From Tannerella sp. (lineage in GTDB: Bacteria > Bacteroidota > Bacteroidia > Bacteroidales > Tannerellaceae): 9,587 bases of DNA. Positions 1-7,381 of this stretch are shown one piece after another. Location of the stretch: positions 1 through 9,587 of the forward strand of contig JAITQL010000046.1 in the NCBI GenBank assembly GCA_031288935.1, read 5' to 3'. The translations under genes and the position numbers were made by a program. How positions within the stretch are numbered: the stretch's first letter is position 1; each line of letters starts with the position of its first letter. The notes under the pieces were generated by a model. It ran no database searches, was not told the origin of the DNA, and saw nothing but the letters and a program-made list of their open reading frames with translations.

Positions 1-45
1 CTTCCCAACGGAATTGCGAAAACAGTTGTTTCGGTGAAAACGGAG

Positions 46-225
46 TGACGATTTACGCAACAAAGGATGGATGCCGCGATAAATTTTACTCAAAATACGG
101 CTAAAACAAAAGTTGCAGACATGTTTCCAATCGGAAATACGCCTGCAACGTTTATGTCGGACAGCATTCGGATCAAAAATACGCTTCGGACGAAAGTTGC
201 AGAAGATAAAACGCCTGTTGCACCG
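46..225. repeat. Degenerate intergenic repeat, 21/42-bp period
   Basis: This gene-free stretch shows a regular register. The heptamer AAATACG occurs at 93-99, 135-141 and 177-183, exactly 42 bp apart, and the variant ATTTACG sits a further 42 bp upstream at 51-57. The 11-mer AAAGTTGCAGA occurs at 109-119 and 193-203, 84 bp (2 x 42, or 4 x 21) apart. Two alternating 21-bp units explain most of the tract, though individual copies have diverged strongly. Because 21 is a multiple of three, the tract stays open in some frames and yields a spurious 91-codon ORF. Its function is unknown. It could be a decayed minisatellite or an array of protein-binding sites. The remaining bases of 1-289 hold nothing else I recognise, apart from a direct repeat CGCCGGAC at about 253-271. 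Confidence 0.6.
103..149 (-). terminator. Possible intrinsic terminator of the T9SS surface-protein gene
   Basis: Read leftward, arms GTTGCAG (149-143) and CTGCAAC (118-112) pair perfectly. Inside them a second pair of arms, TTTCC/GGAAA (124-128 and 133-137), closes on a 4-nt loop, with symmetrical 5-nt internal bulges. The right arm is followed directly by TTTTGTTTT (111-103). This is a reasonable terminator shape about 140 nt past the stop codon at 290. The interrupted stem makes it weaker than a classical one, and the same bases are part of the 42-bp repeat, so the fit may be partly fortuitous. Confidence 0.45.
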
Positions 226-289
226 TGTACGTTAATCGTGTCATACGCCTTTCGCCGGACCTGCGCCGGACGCTCCGTTCGTCAACACG

Positions 290-3200
290 TCAGGATACCA
301 GCACTTTTTTTATTTCTTCCCTGTCTCCCGTTTTGGCCTTGATAAGATACATCATTCCGCGCGTTACATGCACCAGGTGCTTTTTTGCCTCGCTGTGAGC
401 GCTGTACACCTGTACCCCGTTGATATTGTATACTTCCAGCTCTGAAATGATACCCGCTGCCGACCATACATATATCATGTTCTCGTGCACGGCCGTTTTC
501 AGGTTCTCCGACTCGTCCGCCGCGCCGTTATGAACTCCCGTATACTCCATTCGCAGGGCAAAGCGGTCGTTTATACGCGGCCAGGAGGGACTGTCCGACC
601 GGTTGACCGTAAAGGTATAGTTCGGCGTTCGCTGCAAGTCGATTTCCCGATGCTTCAGTTTATCAATCAGGTAGACGTTGTGTCCGAAGCGCTCCAGACC
701 GTCGAAGGTGAACGTCACCTCGCCCGCATTGTGCACATAAAGTCCCAGAGGAGTGGTTCGCGATTGAAAGTCGTTGCCGGTAAAGATGGCCATCGGTTCG
801 TGCTGCACGGTCAGGGTATAAAGCGACAGCGGATTGGCGTCAAAGATGATCGCGGGCACGTCCGTATGGCTGTCATACTGCATGTTGGCACGGCGTTCAT
901 ACTGAAGCGTGGCATAGGCCGTGCGGTCGTGCTGCATGGCCGTGATGTGCAGTACGCCGCTGTCCACTTCCCCGTTCTGGAGCGAGCGCAGCTGATAGTC
1001 GCCGGAGGCTTTCGGCGGAGCCGTGGTTGTCCATTCCGGCGACATCTGCACGCTGGTGATCGCCGGCGCGTTTCCGGTGACAAAGAACGATTGCAGGGGC
1101 GGAATGTATTCGGGCGTAAGCGGTACGGGGCCGTTGAAGACGTAGCGCATACCCGGCCGATAGCCCGCATCTCCCGTCTTGACCGCGGTAAAGCCGTTCT
1201 CCACGTTTCCATCCCAGATCAGGTATCCGCCTGTCGCCAGTTTCGTTTGGTTGTTGCGCAGGAACTCGTTTACGTTCAGATATGCCAGATAGGGATTGAC
1301 TACCTGGATGATGTTTCCCAGCTTGTGACTGCTTGCCACCGGCAGTTCAAACCGGTTGCCGTTCATCTGCACACCGTCCGTAATAAACCGTCCTTCCCGG
1401 CTGCGATTCAGCACGTAAGGCGGATTTGACGGCCGGGCTGCATCGGTATAGGATTTCTCCGCACGGGGGAAAATCCATTTCTCGCTGCGCGTTTCAACAT
1501 TGTTCACTACCTTGATATTAAAGGCTGTTCCAAGCGGAAAGTCCCTGTCCAGCTCGCCAAAGGTAGCGGTCAGCATGTTCACCTGCGCCGGGTCGCCGTT
1601 GGGATGCGCCTGCTGGAAAAGGTTGACGTAGACGTCGCCCCAGACCGGCCGGCCGGCACGGTTTCTGAAATGATAGTCGCCGGAATACATGCTTTGCAGC
1701 GGCGCCGACCACATTACAAAGCGGTCGCGTTCCAGCGAATTGAACTGTATCTCCACCCGCGCACTGTCATACGACAGTACGTGCGGGTTGGCAAGCATTG
1801 CCCGGTTTTCCACCGTAATCTTCCTGCACGCGGCCGGCGTCTTCAACTCCGGGAAGTGCGGTGCACCCGATGAGACGGTTACGTCGGTACAAGTGGACGG
1901 CGCCCACCGCACGGGATGTTCGTAAACGTCATTCCCTGCCGCGCCGCGCATTTCCACCCAGTTGCCCGGATTGTGCCAGTCCGTATCCATTGCCCCCGTC
2001 CAGCGCATGGGCGCGGGAACGGACTCGTTGACATGCAGGGTAAAGAGGCCTTCCGGGAAACCGCCGGCTACGTTCCACGGCGCATCGGGATCGGGCGTTT
2101 TCGGCTTGACAAGCCACTGCCCGTCGACCGTCATGGGCGGCAGCTGTCTGGTAGCGCCGCTGCCGTCCGCCGCGCCGTCCGTGGTAAACCAGTCGAATAC
2201 AACGCCCGCCGGCTGTTCGCGAAGATGGACGGTATAGGGCGTGCTGTAGCAGGCCGCCCCCCCGTTTTCGTCGTACATTATATATACGTATACCATGGCT
2301 CTGTCCTTCTTCCAGGTATTGGTACCGGAATTGAAGAAGGTGGCTTCATATCCGAAGGAATCTATCTGATTCGTCATGTTGCCCGAACCGGTATGCGTAT
2401 AGACGAACCGGGTATCCCTTCCCGTTCCGGCAGCGCTAACCGTTCCGCTTTTGGGGGGCAGAAAGATCGAGTCGAGCAGGTTGACCGGTTGCTGAAAAAA
2501 CACGTCGTCCAGCACGTCGTTGGCCAGCATGTCCACCTCGACGGAATAGCCGGCCTGTACAGTCTGTACATCGTCCATCAAACCCTGGCACGAGACGGTA
2601 AAGTTCGTTGACTTTTCATAAATCTTGTCATTGCTGTCAACGATTCTCATCATAACGGTATACTTCCCGTTACCCGGCGCCTTTTTCCAGGAAAGTTTGT
2701 CGCGCAGACCGACATCCTCCGTGCCGTTGATGAACCATTTCAAATGCCCTGCCGCGGAACTCATGAACAGCTCTATGTTTGCCTCCACCTCGATCCGGTC
2801 GGCACAAAAAGTCTGGTCGATGAGGTCTTGATAGTGCTGGCCATTCACCTTGAAATAGGCATCCAGCTTGCGCATGGCGGAAGCGGCCAGGTAGTAGTAC
2901 GATTCCGCATTGCCCGTTCCGTACCCCATGATCATAAAGCCGTTCCGGTTCTCGAAATGATAGCCGACACCCCCTTTGGTGAGGGGAATGGTACGGAAGG
3001 ACATCAGCGGATTCGCCCCCGTGACCCACTCGTTGCCGGTTAATGCGGCAGGCTTGCTGTCGCCGATAATCACAGTCGTTTGATCGCGCGTGGCCGTCGG
3101 CGTGATAATCAGTGCGTAATGCGCATTCAACGCCGTGGCGCCAAACGGTACAAACGGTGCAATGGTAGAGTTGTAAACCGCCTGCTCGATCGGCGGTATC

Positions 3201-4180
3201 CATCCCAAGGAAGGATCGCCGTCCCCGGCGCCGTTATGACTGCCCCCAACCAAGTAACTGCCGATAGCCACGGGCTTGTTGGATTCGATGTAGCACCCGC
3301 CCTCGTTCCGGTAGATTTCCAGCTCTGAAAACTCGCCCGCTTTCAGTTTGGTAAGCCCTCGCCCGATATCCTTTCTGAGGATGCCTCCCTTGTAGGTAAA
3401 GCTCGTCCCGTCCTGCGAAGCCACGACCCGGATCCGTTCCGTCCCGCGCCCGGTCACCGGCACCATGAAGTTTTTACCCCATGAGCTGGTCGGTACTAAC
3501 TGTTGATACAGACAGTCGCAGGCTGACTTGTTCAGGGGGATCAGCGCGCATTCCGTAGCCGTAAAATACGCCACGGGGTAATTCGTATACACATGTTTGC
3601 CCGTCAAGTCTACCGTTCCGTAATACATGCCGACTACCTCTCCCTGATTGAGATTGGCAACCAGCTTGCCGTCGTCGTATACCTTCGTTCCGTCCCGGGT
3701 GGCAAGCACAAGATAGCCGTCCGAGCTGGTGCCGCTGGGTATGTAGGACAACTGATAATAGTCCGTACCAAGGTTCACGGTCGGGATGATATTGGTAGCA
3801 TCCGTAGTGTAGTTGTACTGATTCAGTGCGTACACGGAAACACTCCTGTCCGCAGTGATATGCAGGCTCTTTTTCGTAACACTGTATGACGCCGTATAGA
3901 CTGCGCTCCGTTCCTTTTCGGACAGGGCGCGCGTATACACCGTACCCTCCGGGATGGTATCAATAAAGTTCAGGGACGGATTCTCGGTATAGCTGCCATG
4001 GATAATCGTCTTCTCCGTGGCAGTAATACGTATTTGCAGCGTAACGCTTTTAGAGACAATCCCCATATTGGAACTGAATGCAATCCAGAAATCCTTCCCC
4101 TCCGTGGTATACTGTGCATGAAGCGGTGCGTGGACAGCGAATATCAGTGCAGTAAGGACAAGCAAAAAAGTTCGTTTCAT
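290..4180 (-). CDS. Large secreted surface protein with IgGFc-binding-like N-terminus and T9SS type A sorting domain
   Basis: This 1296-residue protein is predicted to be exported by Sec and then moved to the cell surface by the type IX system. It opens with a signal peptide (residues 1-22, KR then a hydrophobic run, cleavage after LHA). The mature protein starts with the EGKDFWIAF signature typical of Bacteroidota IgGFc-binding-like proteins. That region continues with CDCLYQQLVPTSSWGKNF (about 221), a VVASQDGT segment and GDPSLGWIPPIEQ (about 323-335). An Ig/PKD-like segment follows (about 455-530), then a cadherin-like segment with VDMLANDV (about 532-630), and a DTDWHNPGNW motif (about 728-738) common in T9SS cargo. 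Residues 1225-1296 form a type A C-terminal sorting domain with VYNINGVQVY, RGMMYLIKA and the final KKVLVS. The start codon overlaps the stop of the 94-codon ORF upstream as ATGA, with a purine-rich GGGGGGCAGG before it. An adhesin or host-interaction role is likely but the ligand is unknown; immunoglobulin binding is not shown. Confidence 0.9.
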   Translation of the reverse strand: MKRTFLLVLTALIFAVHAPLHAQYTTEGKDFWIAFSSNMGIVSKSVTLQIRITATEKTIIHGSYTENPSLNFIDTIPEGTVYTRALSEKERSAVYTASYSVTKKSLHITADRSVSVYALNQYNYTTDATNIIPTVNLGTDYYQLSYIPSGTSSDGYLVLATRDGTKVYDDGKLVANLNQGEVVGMYYGTVDLTGKHVYTNYPVAYFTATECALIPLNKSACDCLYQQLVPTSSWGKNFMVPVTGRGTERIRVVASQDGTSFTYKGGILRKDIGRGLTKLKAGEFSELEIYRNEGGCYIESNKPVAIGSYLVGGSHNGAGDGDPSLGWIPPIEQAVYNSTIAPFVPFGATALNAHYALIITPTATRDQTTVIIGDSKPAALTGNEWVTGANPLMSFRTIPLTKGGVGYHFENRNGFMIMGYGTGNAESYYYLAASAMRKLDAYFKVNGQHYQDLIDQTFCADRIEVEANIELFMSSAAGHLKWFINGTEDVGLRDKLSWKKAPGNGKYTVMMRIVDSNDKIYEKSTNFTVSCQGLMDDVQTVQAGYSVEVDMLANDVLDDVFFQQPVNLLDSIFLPPKSGTVSAAGTGRDTRFVYTHTGSGNMTNQIDSFGYEATFFNSGTNTWKKDRAMVYVYIMYDENGGAACYSTPYTVHLREQPAGVVFDWFTTDGAADGSGATRQLPPMTVDGQWLVKPKTPDPDAPWNVAGGFPEGLFTLHVNESVPAPMRWTGAMDTDWHNPGNWVEMRGAAGNDVYEHPVRWAPSTCTDVTVSSGAPHFPELKTPAACRKITVENRAMLANPHVLSYDSARVEIQFNSLERDRFVMWSAPLQSMYSGDYHFRNRAGRPVWGDVYVNLFQQAHPNGDPAQVNMLTATFGELDRDFPLGTAFNIKVVNNVETRSEKWIFPRAEKSYTDAARPSNPPYVLNRSREGRFITDGVQMNGNRFELPVASSHKLGNIIQVVNPYLAYLNVNEFLRNNQTKLATGGYLIWDGNVENGFTAVKTGDAGYRPGMRYVFNGPVPLTPEYIPPLQSFFVTGNAPAITSVQMSPEWTTTAPPKASGDYQLRSLQNGEVDSGVLHITAMQHDRTAYATLQYERRANMQYDSHTDVPAIIFDANPLSLYTLTVQHEPMAIFTGNDFQSRTTPLGLYVHNAGEVTFTFDGLERFGHNVYLIDKLKHREIDLQRTPNYTFTVNRSDSPSWPRINDRFALRMEYTGVHNGAADESENLKTAVHENMIYVWSAAGIISELEVYNINGVQVYSAHSEAKKHLVHVTRGMMYLIKAKTGDREEIKKVLVS

Positions 4181-4461
4181 TTCCTGCCCCCCTCTCCATA
4201 CATATAATTATTCATACATGCACCAAACATTGAATAATTTACGGAAAAGACCGTGATCCGGTTTTCCGGCATCCGTGCAGCCATTGGCCGTGCAGCGGAT
4301 GCAATCGGTTTGCTGCTCACCGTTTTCGGCAAACAGGGTGCGGTTTCGTTTATTTTAAAACAGATTCCGCCTGTCGTGCAGGCGGAAACCGGTATGCCGG
4401 TAAGCATACCCCATGCAGACATGCCGGCAAAGCGGCACGCCTTCCTTTTAGATTTGTTCAT
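4177..4461 (-). CDS. Small 94-residue protein of unknown function, translationally coupled to the T9SS surface protein
   Basis: I do not recognise this family. The case for a real gene is contextual. A near-perfect Bacteroides-type promoter lies 40-71 nt upstream, and a Shine-Dalgarno-like GAGG sits 6 nt before the ATG. The stop codon TGA overlaps the start of the downstream gene in an ATGA junction. The N-terminus is basic (MNKSKRK). A mildly hydrophobic stretch follows (about residues 12-27), ending in IPVSAC at Cys28, which resembles a poor signal or lipobox. Further cysteines are at about 34 and 43. The tail is rich in Tyr, Asn and Gly. It could be a secreted partner of the surface protein, a leader peptide that sets its translation, or simply an open leader. 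Several hairpins lie inside the reading frame, which fits the leader idea. A 76-codon ORF on the opposite strand is judged its shadow. Confidence 0.5.
   Translation of the reverse strand: MNKSKRKACRFAGMSAWGMLTGIPVSACTTGGICFKINETAPCLPKTVSSKPIASAARPMAARMPENRITVFSVNYSMFGACMNNYMYGEGGRK
4365..4410 (-). other. Consecutive hairpins inside the leader/small ORF (possible attenuator)
   Basis: Arms TTCCGCCTG (4365-4373) and CAGGCGGAA (4379-4387) pair perfectly over 9 bp around a 5-nt loop. In the leftward transcript this hairpin is followed by TCTGTTTTAAAATAAA, a weak terminator-like tail. Just upstream in that transcript, GGTATGC (4391-4397) pairs with GCATACC (4404-4410). An alternative pairing ACCGG/CCGGT (4388-4392 and 4397-4401) would exclude it. 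A further inverted repeat, GCATCCG/CGGATGC, lies at 4269-4275 and 4296-4302. The structures are seen directly; a role in controlling the downstream gene is inference. Confidence 0.4.
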
Positions 4462-4500
4462 AAGACCCTCGTATTTAAAGTAACTATGCTATATTGAGTG

Positions 4501-4532
4501 CAAAGGTAGAGCAAAGATGCACCTGGAGCAAA
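4501..4532 (-). promoter_or_regulatory. Bacteroides-type promoter for the small ORF and T9SS surface protein
   Basis: Read leftward, the -33 element is TTTG (4532-4529) and the -7 element is TACCTTTG (4508-4501), separated by exactly 20 nt. This matches the known Bacteroidota housekeeping consensus TTTG, 19-21 nt, TAnnTTTG at every defined base. Transcription would start near 4497, leaving a leader of about 35 nt before the ATG at 4461. Confidence 0.75.
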
Positions 4533-4784
4533 TCCATTCGTGTAAAATATATAAAAGAACGCTAAAGGCATAAGTTTTCAGCGTAATAAACGATTACGGA
4601 AAACGAAAATCGCCCGTAACAGAACACCGGCGCCGACGGGGAAGTCGAGCCGGTCTATTGTTGAATAGAAAACGTCTATGCTTCAGCCGTTAAAAAACTC
4701 CGGGAGGAAGAAAGACAGCCTCCGTGACGCAAAAACGGAAGGATGCAAGAGGGTGGGGGAGAGGCCGTCCCGCGCCGGTCACTT
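4533..4784. other. Intergenic spacer between the znuB-like gene and the surface-protein promoter
   Basis: I see no gene here. It holds inverted repeats: TTACGG/CCGTAA (4594-4599 and 4614-4619), and ACCGGC/GCCGGT (4626-4631 and 4649-4654) with an inner CGAC/GTCG. A small CTATT/AATAG hairpin lies at 4655-4668. In the leftward direction GGAGG/CCTCC arms (4723-4719 and 4707-4703) are followed, after CGGAG, by six T residues (4697-4692). This is a weak candidate terminator for the aroA operon, which ends at 4785. Confidence 0.35.
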
Positions 4785-5615
4785 TTACACGGGATTCCTG
4801 TCCGTCCCGGCCCTTCTTTGCCGCACAAAGAGCGCCCCCTTTGCCAGCAGGAAAAACAGGATCAGCACAATAATGATAAATGTCCCGGACGGAATGTGGA
4901 GATAGTACGACAGGAACAGGCCTGTGATACATGCGCAGAACCCGAGCAGGATACTGCCGAAAATGATGCGGCGGAAGCTGGTTGTAAACAGGTTGGCGGT
5001 CATCTGGGGCACGGTTAGCATACTCATCAGCAGCATGATCCCGACCAGGCGGATGGAAAGTACGATTGTTACGGCAATACATACGGTCATCATGTATTCG
5101 ATGGCTTTCACGGGGAGGCCCTGGGTGATGGCAAAGTCACGGTCGAACGCCGAATAGAGGATTTCCCTGTACAGGACGGTGAAGATCGCGCACAGCACAA
5201 CCACGAATGCGGCTGTCCAGCAGAGATCCGCCGTCGAAACCGTCAGTATGTTTCCGAACAGATAGGAAGACAGGTTAGGCGCATAACCGGGTGTAAGCAC
5301 GATGAATACCATGCCGATGGCCATGCCCAGCGACCAGACGGCGGCAATGGCTGAATCCTCGCGCACCCGGAAGGACTTGCCTGCCCACTCCACGCCGAAC
5401 GCCGAAAGCACGGCAAAGCCTAACGCGCCTGCAAAAGGGTTTATACCCAGGTAGAATCCCAGGCCGAGACCGCCGAACGAGGCGTGCGTAATACCGCCAC
5501 TGATAAAGACCAGTCTGCGCGACACGATGTATGTGCCGGCAATGCCGCAGGCAACCGACATCAGCAGGCTGCTCCAGAGCGCGTGTTGGAAGAAAGTGTA
5601 ATGCAAAATATCCAT
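4785..5615 (-). CDS. Metal ABC transporter permease, ZnuB-like (ABC-3 family)
   Basis: This 276-residue integral membrane protein belongs to the ABC-3 permease family, which forms the channel of zinc, manganese or iron importers in the inner membrane. Evidence is the length, a highly hydrophobic sequence with about eight membrane segments, the N-terminal SGGITHASFGGLGLGF motif (about residues 39-54), and LLMSMLTVPQMTANLF near the C-terminus, matching the family's conserved LLxxPAAtA-type helix. It ends in a short basic tail (RQRRAG). It is the third gene of the aroA operon, starting 11 nt after the preceding stop with a modest AAAGG ribosome site. Neither the ATPase nor the binding protein lies within the window. 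Zinc is the most common substrate of such permeases, but the metal cannot be read from this sequence, so no gene symbol is given. Confidence 0.9.
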   Translation of the reverse strand: MDILHYTFFQHALWSSLLMSVACGIAGTYIVSRRLVFISGGITHASFGGLGLGFYLGINPFAGALGFAVLSAFGVEWAGKSFRVREDSAIAAVWSLGMAIGMVFIVLTPGYAPNLSSYLFGNILTVSTADLCWTAAFVVVLCAIFTVLYREILYSAFDRDFAITQGLPVKAIEYMMTVCIAVTIVLSIRLVGIMLLMSMLTVPQMTANLFTTSFRRIIFGSILLGFCACITGLFLSYYLHIPSGTFIIIVLILFFLLAKGALFVRQRRAGTDRNPV

Positions 5616-5626
5616 AAACTTGCCTT

Positions 5627-6067
5627 TTAATTATTGACCGTTTTAACCTGCAAACGTCCTTCCCCGACGATCAGGAAGGCTTCGTCCTTCAGCGCATCCG
5701 GCAGATGCACCTCGCGCAGTTGCAGACTGCGCAGCCAGCCTGCCACCTCCGCCTCTCTCAACGTATACAGCACCTCCCTGAACGCTTCCGCGGCTTCTTC
5801 GGGATAGGCGTCGGAGGCCGTCCCGCGATACCTGTCCAGCTCGTCGTCGTCGTAGTATTCGACCGGCGCTCCTGCGGCAGCCTGCCGGTGCGCCCGTTCG
5901 CAAACCGGGTGCTGTCCGCAGCAGTCCGGCGGGGGGAGGGGTGGTGCGGGAGCGGCATCCGTATCCGCATTGGCGCCGGATGCCGGTTTCCGCTTCCGGT
6001 CTTCCAGGAGATGCATTCCGGCGGCAAACAGCCCCAGTACAAACAGGCTACATGTAATATACCACAT
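5627..6067 (-). CDS. Small membrane-anchored protein with CCxxHxxC motif, function unknown
   Basis: The 146-residue product has one N-terminal hydrophobic helix (residues 1-21, WYITCSLFVLGLFAAG), then a basic, Pro/Ala-rich linker. A compact motif DCCGQHPVCER follows at 48-58, whose Cys49, Cys50, His53 and Cys56 could bind a metal. Next comes an acidic YYDDDELDRYRG (71-82) and a conserved-looking helical tail (EVLYTLREAEVAGWLRSLQL, about 98-117, then LPDALKDEAFLIVGEGR). I recall similar proteins in other Bacteroidales beside aroA, sometimes labelled phospholipase without good reason; that recollection is unchecked. It starts 3 nt after the aroA stop and ends 11 nt before the permease, so it is almost certainly cotranscribed. 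A role in metal handling for the permease is a guess from the motif and position. No catalytic motif is visible. Confidence 0.85.
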   Translation of the reverse strand: MWYITCSLFVLGLFAAGMHLLEDRKRKPASGANADTDAAPAPPLPPPDCCGQHPVCERAHRQAAAGAPVEYYDDDELDRYRGTASDAYPEEAAEAFREVLYTLREAEVAGWLRSLQLREVHLPDALKDEAFLIVGEGRLQVKTVNN

Positions 6068-6070
6068 CGC

Positions 6071-7321
6071 TCAGCCGTTGTTGATTACCGTTTCATCCGA
6101 CACACATTGAAACCCGGCAAGCTGCAAGTCCTTCCAGTAGCGCGGATAACTCTTTGAAACGACCTCTGCATCAGCCACCCGGACGCCCTCCCTCCTGACC
6201 AGCGCCAGCGGTGCAAACGACATTGCCATGCGGTGATCCTCGTAGGTATGAACGACCGGCGAGGCCGCAGCCGGACAGCGTTCGCCGTTCCATTCCAGGA
6301 TCCGGCCGTCATGCTCTGCCAGCACATACCCGAATTTGCGTAATTCCGTCCCGAGAGCAGCCAGCCGGTCGGTCTCCTTGATTTTCAGGCTCTGTAACCC
6401 GCTAAAGCGAAACGTGATACCGAGCGCCGCACAAGTCACCGCCAGCGTCTGCGCCATGTCGGGCATATCGGTCAGGTCAAGTTCCAGTCGCTTGCAGGAA
6501 GGATACGCCGTACGCTCCAGCGCCACGCCGTCGGACGTGAAACGTGTTGCCACGCCCAGGCGTTCAAACAGCGGAACAATGGCCGCGTCGCCCTGCAGAC
6601 TGTCCCGGAACAGCCCGGTCAGCACAATCTCCGCCTGTCCGGAAAGCGCGGCCATCTCATACCAGTAAGAGGCTGCGCTCCAGTCTGCTTCCACTGTAAA
6701 AGGGACTGCCGTATAAGGCTGCGGTTTCACCGTAAACGTTTCACCGTCTTCCTCCACCTTTACGCCGAATTGCTGCATTAATCCGACAGTCAGTCGCAGA
6801 TAGGGTTTGGATACCGGTTCACCGTTCAGGTGCAGTCGCAAGCCGTTTGTCATTGTCGGCGCAACCATCAGTAAGGCAGAGAGGTATTGCGAGCTGACAC
6901 GTCCATCTATTGCGACCTCTCCGCCCGCCAGTGTACCCCCTTCAATTTGCAGCGGTGGAAAGCCCTCCTTCTCCGCGCAGGTGATTGTTGCGCCCAGCAA
7001 GCGGAGCGCATCCACAAGGATTTTGACAGGACGGTTTTTCATCCGTTCAGTACCGGTAATGGTATACGTTCCGGTTTTCCCTGCCAGATAGGCTGTCAGG
7101 AAACGCATGGCCGTACCTGCCGCTTTGACGTTGACCTCCCTCCTTCCCGAGCGCAAGGCATGTAGCATTACTTCCGTATCGTCGCAATCCGACAGATTCC
7201 GGACTTTCTGCGGAAGCAAGCTCAGTGCGTTAAGAATGAGCGCCCTGTTACTAATGCTCTTGGAGGCAGGCAGTGCAATCACGGCCTTCCACACGGCCGG
7301 TGCTTTGATTGTATAATTCAT
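6071..7321 (-). CDS. aroA: 3-phosphoshikimate 1-carboxyvinyltransferase (EPSP synthase)
   Basis: This cytosolic enzyme joins shikimate-3-phosphate and phosphoenolpyruvate to give EPSP, the sixth step of the shikimate pathway to chorismate. At 416 residues it is close to the family's usual 410-430. Motifs appear in order: ASKSISNRALILNAL with Lys21 (E. coli Lys22), AAGTAMRFLTAYL, NRPVKILVDALRLLGA, VSSQYLSALLMVAP, EPVSKPYLR, DLTDMPDMAQT with the catalytic Asp, KIKETDRLAAL, YEDHRMAMSFAPLAL and VSKSYPRYW. All key substrate-contact residues I can align are present. The usual Pro after GTAMR is Phe, which I believe is normal in Bacteroidota. I chose the ATG at 7321 over one at 7384 because the family starts there, GGAAAG precedes it, and the longer start would lie inside the -7 element of the promoter. 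It is the first gene of a three-gene operon. Confidence 0.97.
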   Translation of the reverse strand: MNYTIKAPAVWKAVIALPASKSISNRALILNALSLLPQKVRNLSDCDDTEVMLHALRSGRREVNVKAAGTAMRFLTAYLAGKTGTYTITGTERMKNRPVKILVDALRLLGATITCAEKEGFPPLQIEGGTLAGGEVAIDGRVSSQYLSALLMVAPTMTNGLRLHLNGEPVSKPYLRLTVGLMQQFGVKVEEDGETFTVKPQPYTAVPFTVEADWSAASYWYEMAALSGQAEIVLTGLFRDSLQGDAAIVPLFERLGVATRFTSDGVALERTAYPSCKRLELDLTDMPDMAQTLAVTCAALGITFRFSGLQSLKIKETDRLAALGTELRKFGYVLAEHDGRILEWNGERCPAAASPVVHTYEDHRMAMSFAPLALVRREGVRVADAEVVSKSYPRYWKDLQLAGFQCVSDETVINNG

Positions 7322-7338
7322 TTTCTTTCCGACTTTTA

Positions 7339-7360
7339 TCCCCCAGATTGTTTGGGGGGA
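7339..7360 (-). promoter_or_regulatory. Hairpin in the aroA 5' leader
   Basis: The run CCCCCA (7340-7345) pairs with TGGGGG (7353-7358) around a 7-nt loop, about 18 nt upstream of the aroA start codon and inside the predicted leader. In the leftward transcript it is followed by TAAAAG rather than a T-run, so it is not an intrinsic terminator. It could affect translation or mRNA stability; no known riboswitch is recognised. Confidence 0.5.
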
Positions 7361-7381
7361 GTACCTAATTAAATCATGTCG

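Noticed and set aside
67..342. 91-codon plus-strand ORF
   Set aside because: It is built from the 21/42-bp repeat, has no promoter or ribosome site, and runs into the 3' end of the T9SS gene on the opposite strand.
485..1429. 314-codon plus-strand ORF
   Set aside because: It lies wholly antisense to the T9SS surface protein, has a Val/Arg/His-rich shadow composition, and shows no domain. The minus-strand reading has clear motifs.
1916..2611. 231-codon plus-strand ORF
   Set aside because: It is antisense to the same gene, with no recognisable motif or start signal.
4253..4483. 76-codon plus-strand ORF opposite the 94-codon ORF
   Set aside because: No promoter or ribosome site precedes it, whereas the minus-strand ORF has both and couples to the next gene.
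4690..5082. 130-codon minus-strand ORF overlapping the permease
   Set aside because: It overlaps the 3' part of the permease in another frame and has a Pro/Arg/His-rich shadow composition.
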